This document shows, in pieces, positions 63,186 to 64,000 of a stretch of 64,000 bases of DNA. The stretch covers positions 1,255,052 to 1,319,051 of the forward strand of contig CAWFVV010000001.1 of assembly GCA_963819385.1 (NCBI GenBank), in the 5' to 3' direction. How positions within the stretch are numbered: position 1 is the stretch's first letter; every line of letters starts with the position of its first letter. This DNA is from JAVDCA01 sp963819385 (GTDB taxonomy: Bacteria > Pseudomonadota > Alphaproteobacteria > Rhizobiales > Xanthobacteraceae). Below the pieces are notes generated by a model. The model worked only from the letters and a program-made list of their open reading frames with translations, was not told where the DNA came from and made no database searches. Position numbers and translations under genes: made by a program.

Positions 63186-63227
63186 ATATCCGCGAATGGC
63201 CCGTCAACTCAAACATAGGAGACCGTA

Positions 63228-63503
63228 ATGGCTCAGAAGCTTGATGCAAAATTCTCCGGCGTGATCTTCAAAATCAAGGATGGCAGCATCGTCCCGGACG
63301 ATGAGTACATGGTGTTCCTCGTCAAGGATAACGCATTTGCGGAGACCCTGCCGTTCTATCTGGAAAAGTGCGTCGAACTCGGCGCCGACGAGGAGCACAT
63401 CGCCGCGGTGGCTCGGACGATTGATCGCCTGAACGCGTGGCGCAGCGCAAATCCGCATCGCCTCAAAGTGCCTGACGCCAAGGGAGAGAAATTGGTTGGG
63501 TGA
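63228..63503 (+). CDS. Phage-type hypothetical protein
   Basis: A 91-aa protein (FSGVIFKIKDGSIVPDDEYMVFLVKDNAF, ELGADEEHIAAVARTIDRLNAWRSANP). I recall similar proteins in Rhizobiales prophages; function unknown. TAGGAGACC ribosome site before ATG 63228. Confidence 0.65.
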   Translation: MAQKLDAKFSGVIFKIKDGSIVPDDEYMVFLVKDNAFAETLPFYLEKCVELGADEEHIAAVARTIDRLNAWRSANPHRLKVPDAKGEKLVG

Positions 63504-63512
63504 GAACCCGTC

Positions 63513-63668
63513 ATGAGGCAGCCACGCGCTCGGCCTCGCTACCGTTGGGAATACCGTAGCGGCTGCGCGTGCGCCTCGTGTCCATGGAAGGGCCGATGCA
63601 TCGGCGACCGCTGGCCGCACTGGGTTGAGATCAAAGAGTCCAGCGTACTTCCGGCAGAGGAGCGATAG
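63513..63668 (+). CDS. Very small Cys-rich protein
   Basis: A 51-aa open frame (MRQPRARPRYRWEYRSG start). Four cysteines (GCACASCPWKGRC) suggest one metal site. It starts 9 bases after the upstream stop and ends directly before the ATG of the next gene, so it fits the phage operon. Too short for homology by eye. Confidence 0.5.
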   Translation: MRQPRARPRYRWEYRSGCACASCPWKGRCIGDRWPHWVEIKESSVLPAEER

Positions 63669-63983
63669 ATGCCGATCGGTGTCAACAATCTGCGAAAGAA
63701 AAACGGCCGCTATGCGATCGAATATGATGGCCATTCCATACCAGGGCGCTTCAAGCAGAAGCGATCAGCAGAGACATGGGCGCGGTGGAATTACAAGGGT
63801 GGCGATGGATGGCGCGTCGTGGATACGACAATTGAAGTGAGTAAAACCAGGCACGCGTTATTACGCTGCGCCAATTGGCTTGCTTACTGCCGATCTATTG
63901 GATGGCCAGATTGCGAGTTGGATGCGCTGGAAGCGCTGTGGTGGCGCTATCACGATGGCCGCGGAGCCTTGCTTATAGGCTAG
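63669..63983 (+). CDS. Phage-type hypothetical protein
   Basis: A 104-aa basic protein (GVNNLRKKNGRYAIEYDGHSIPGRFKQKR, HALLRCANWLAYCRSIGWPDCELDALEALWW). Starts immediately after the stop of the small Cys-rich gene. Possibly nucleic-acid-binding from its charge. The gene is complete; the last 17 bases of the window hold nothing. Confidence 0.6.
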   Translation: MPIGVNNLRKKNGRYAIEYDGHSIPGRFKQKRSAETWARWNYKGGDGWRVVDTTIEVSKTRHALLRCANWLAYCRSIGWPDCELDALEALWWRYHDGRGALLIG

Positions 63984-64000
63984 AGATGACTTCCGAACAT

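Overview
The window is high-GC DNA (about 65-70% over most of its length) from an alphaproteobacterium. The best guess is a Hyphomicrobiales member of the Bradyrhizobium/Rhodopseudomonas/Xanthobacteraceae type. The reasons are GC-rich codon use, the neighbour set alaC-type aminotransferase / homoserine dehydrogenase / GlpX / RecJ, a Sox thiosulfate-oxidation cluster, many solute-binding-protein ABC transporters, and dense dispersed palindromic repeats of a kind known from this order. No rRNA, tRNA or CRISPR array was found. Several genes carry single-base frameshifts without other decay, so the sequence may be a long-read or metagenomic assembly with residual indels.

Layout. (1) 1-2786: the tail of an M23 peptidase, a frameshifted lytic transglycosylase and a short-chain dehydrogenase. 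(2) 2884-11605: a D-amino-acid and peptide module, with a DSD1/D-threonine-aldolase-type PLP enzyme divergent from an N-carbamoyl-D-amino-acid hydrolase, then a complete Dpp/Opp-type ABC importer (binding protein, two permeases, two ATPases). A large palindromic repeat sits in nearly every intergenic gap. (3) 11726-16064: a DUF559 protein, a DedA membrane protein, a diheme peroxidase-like cytochrome and a PDZ protein. (4) 16248-36112: a defence-type island of lower GC with no copies of the dispersed repeats. On the minus strand a five-gene coupled operon runs Res-like helicase/nuclease, Type III-like DNA methyltransferase, a 237-aa protein of unknown function, a UvrD-like helicase with a RelE-like N-terminus, and a RecD-like helicase with a C-terminal nuclease-like domain. 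Divergent from it is a two-gene unit, a dynamin-like large GTPase (split by an in-frame amber codon) and a RapA/SNF2 helicase. A periplasmic class II aldolase and a HigBA toxin-antitoxin pair follow. Genes between about 19.9 and 28.8 kb are broken by many frameshifts. (5) 36481-43821: two conserved hypothetical genes, a ThDP enzyme, an ABC importer (ATPase and two permeases) and a 4,5-dihydroxyphthalate-decarboxylase-like protein. (6) 44008-53587: a Sox cluster with soxC, soxD, soxX, soxY, soxZ, soxA, soxK and soxB on the minus strand, a second soxYZ pair, an ArsR-family persulfide-type regulator and a metallo-beta-lactamase-fold protein. (7) 53682-59811: housekeeping genes recJ, glpX, hom, an alaC-type aminotransferase and a small lipoprotein. 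(8) 60103 to the end: a phage-derived segment with a cytosine DNA methyltransferase, a Rieske-type protein, a lipoprotein and a run of small tightly packed phage-like genes.

The most notable observations are: the phage methyltransferase gene appears to carry a second, recognisable protein in its +1 frame along its length, and a 59-bp tandem duplication near its 3' end scrambles the tails of both; the five-gene methylation/nuclease/helicase operon next to a dynamin-like GTPase + SNF2 pair looks like an unfamiliar defence locus; two SoxYZ carrier pairs occur in one Sox locus; and palindromic repeats are nested inside one another and read into gene ends.
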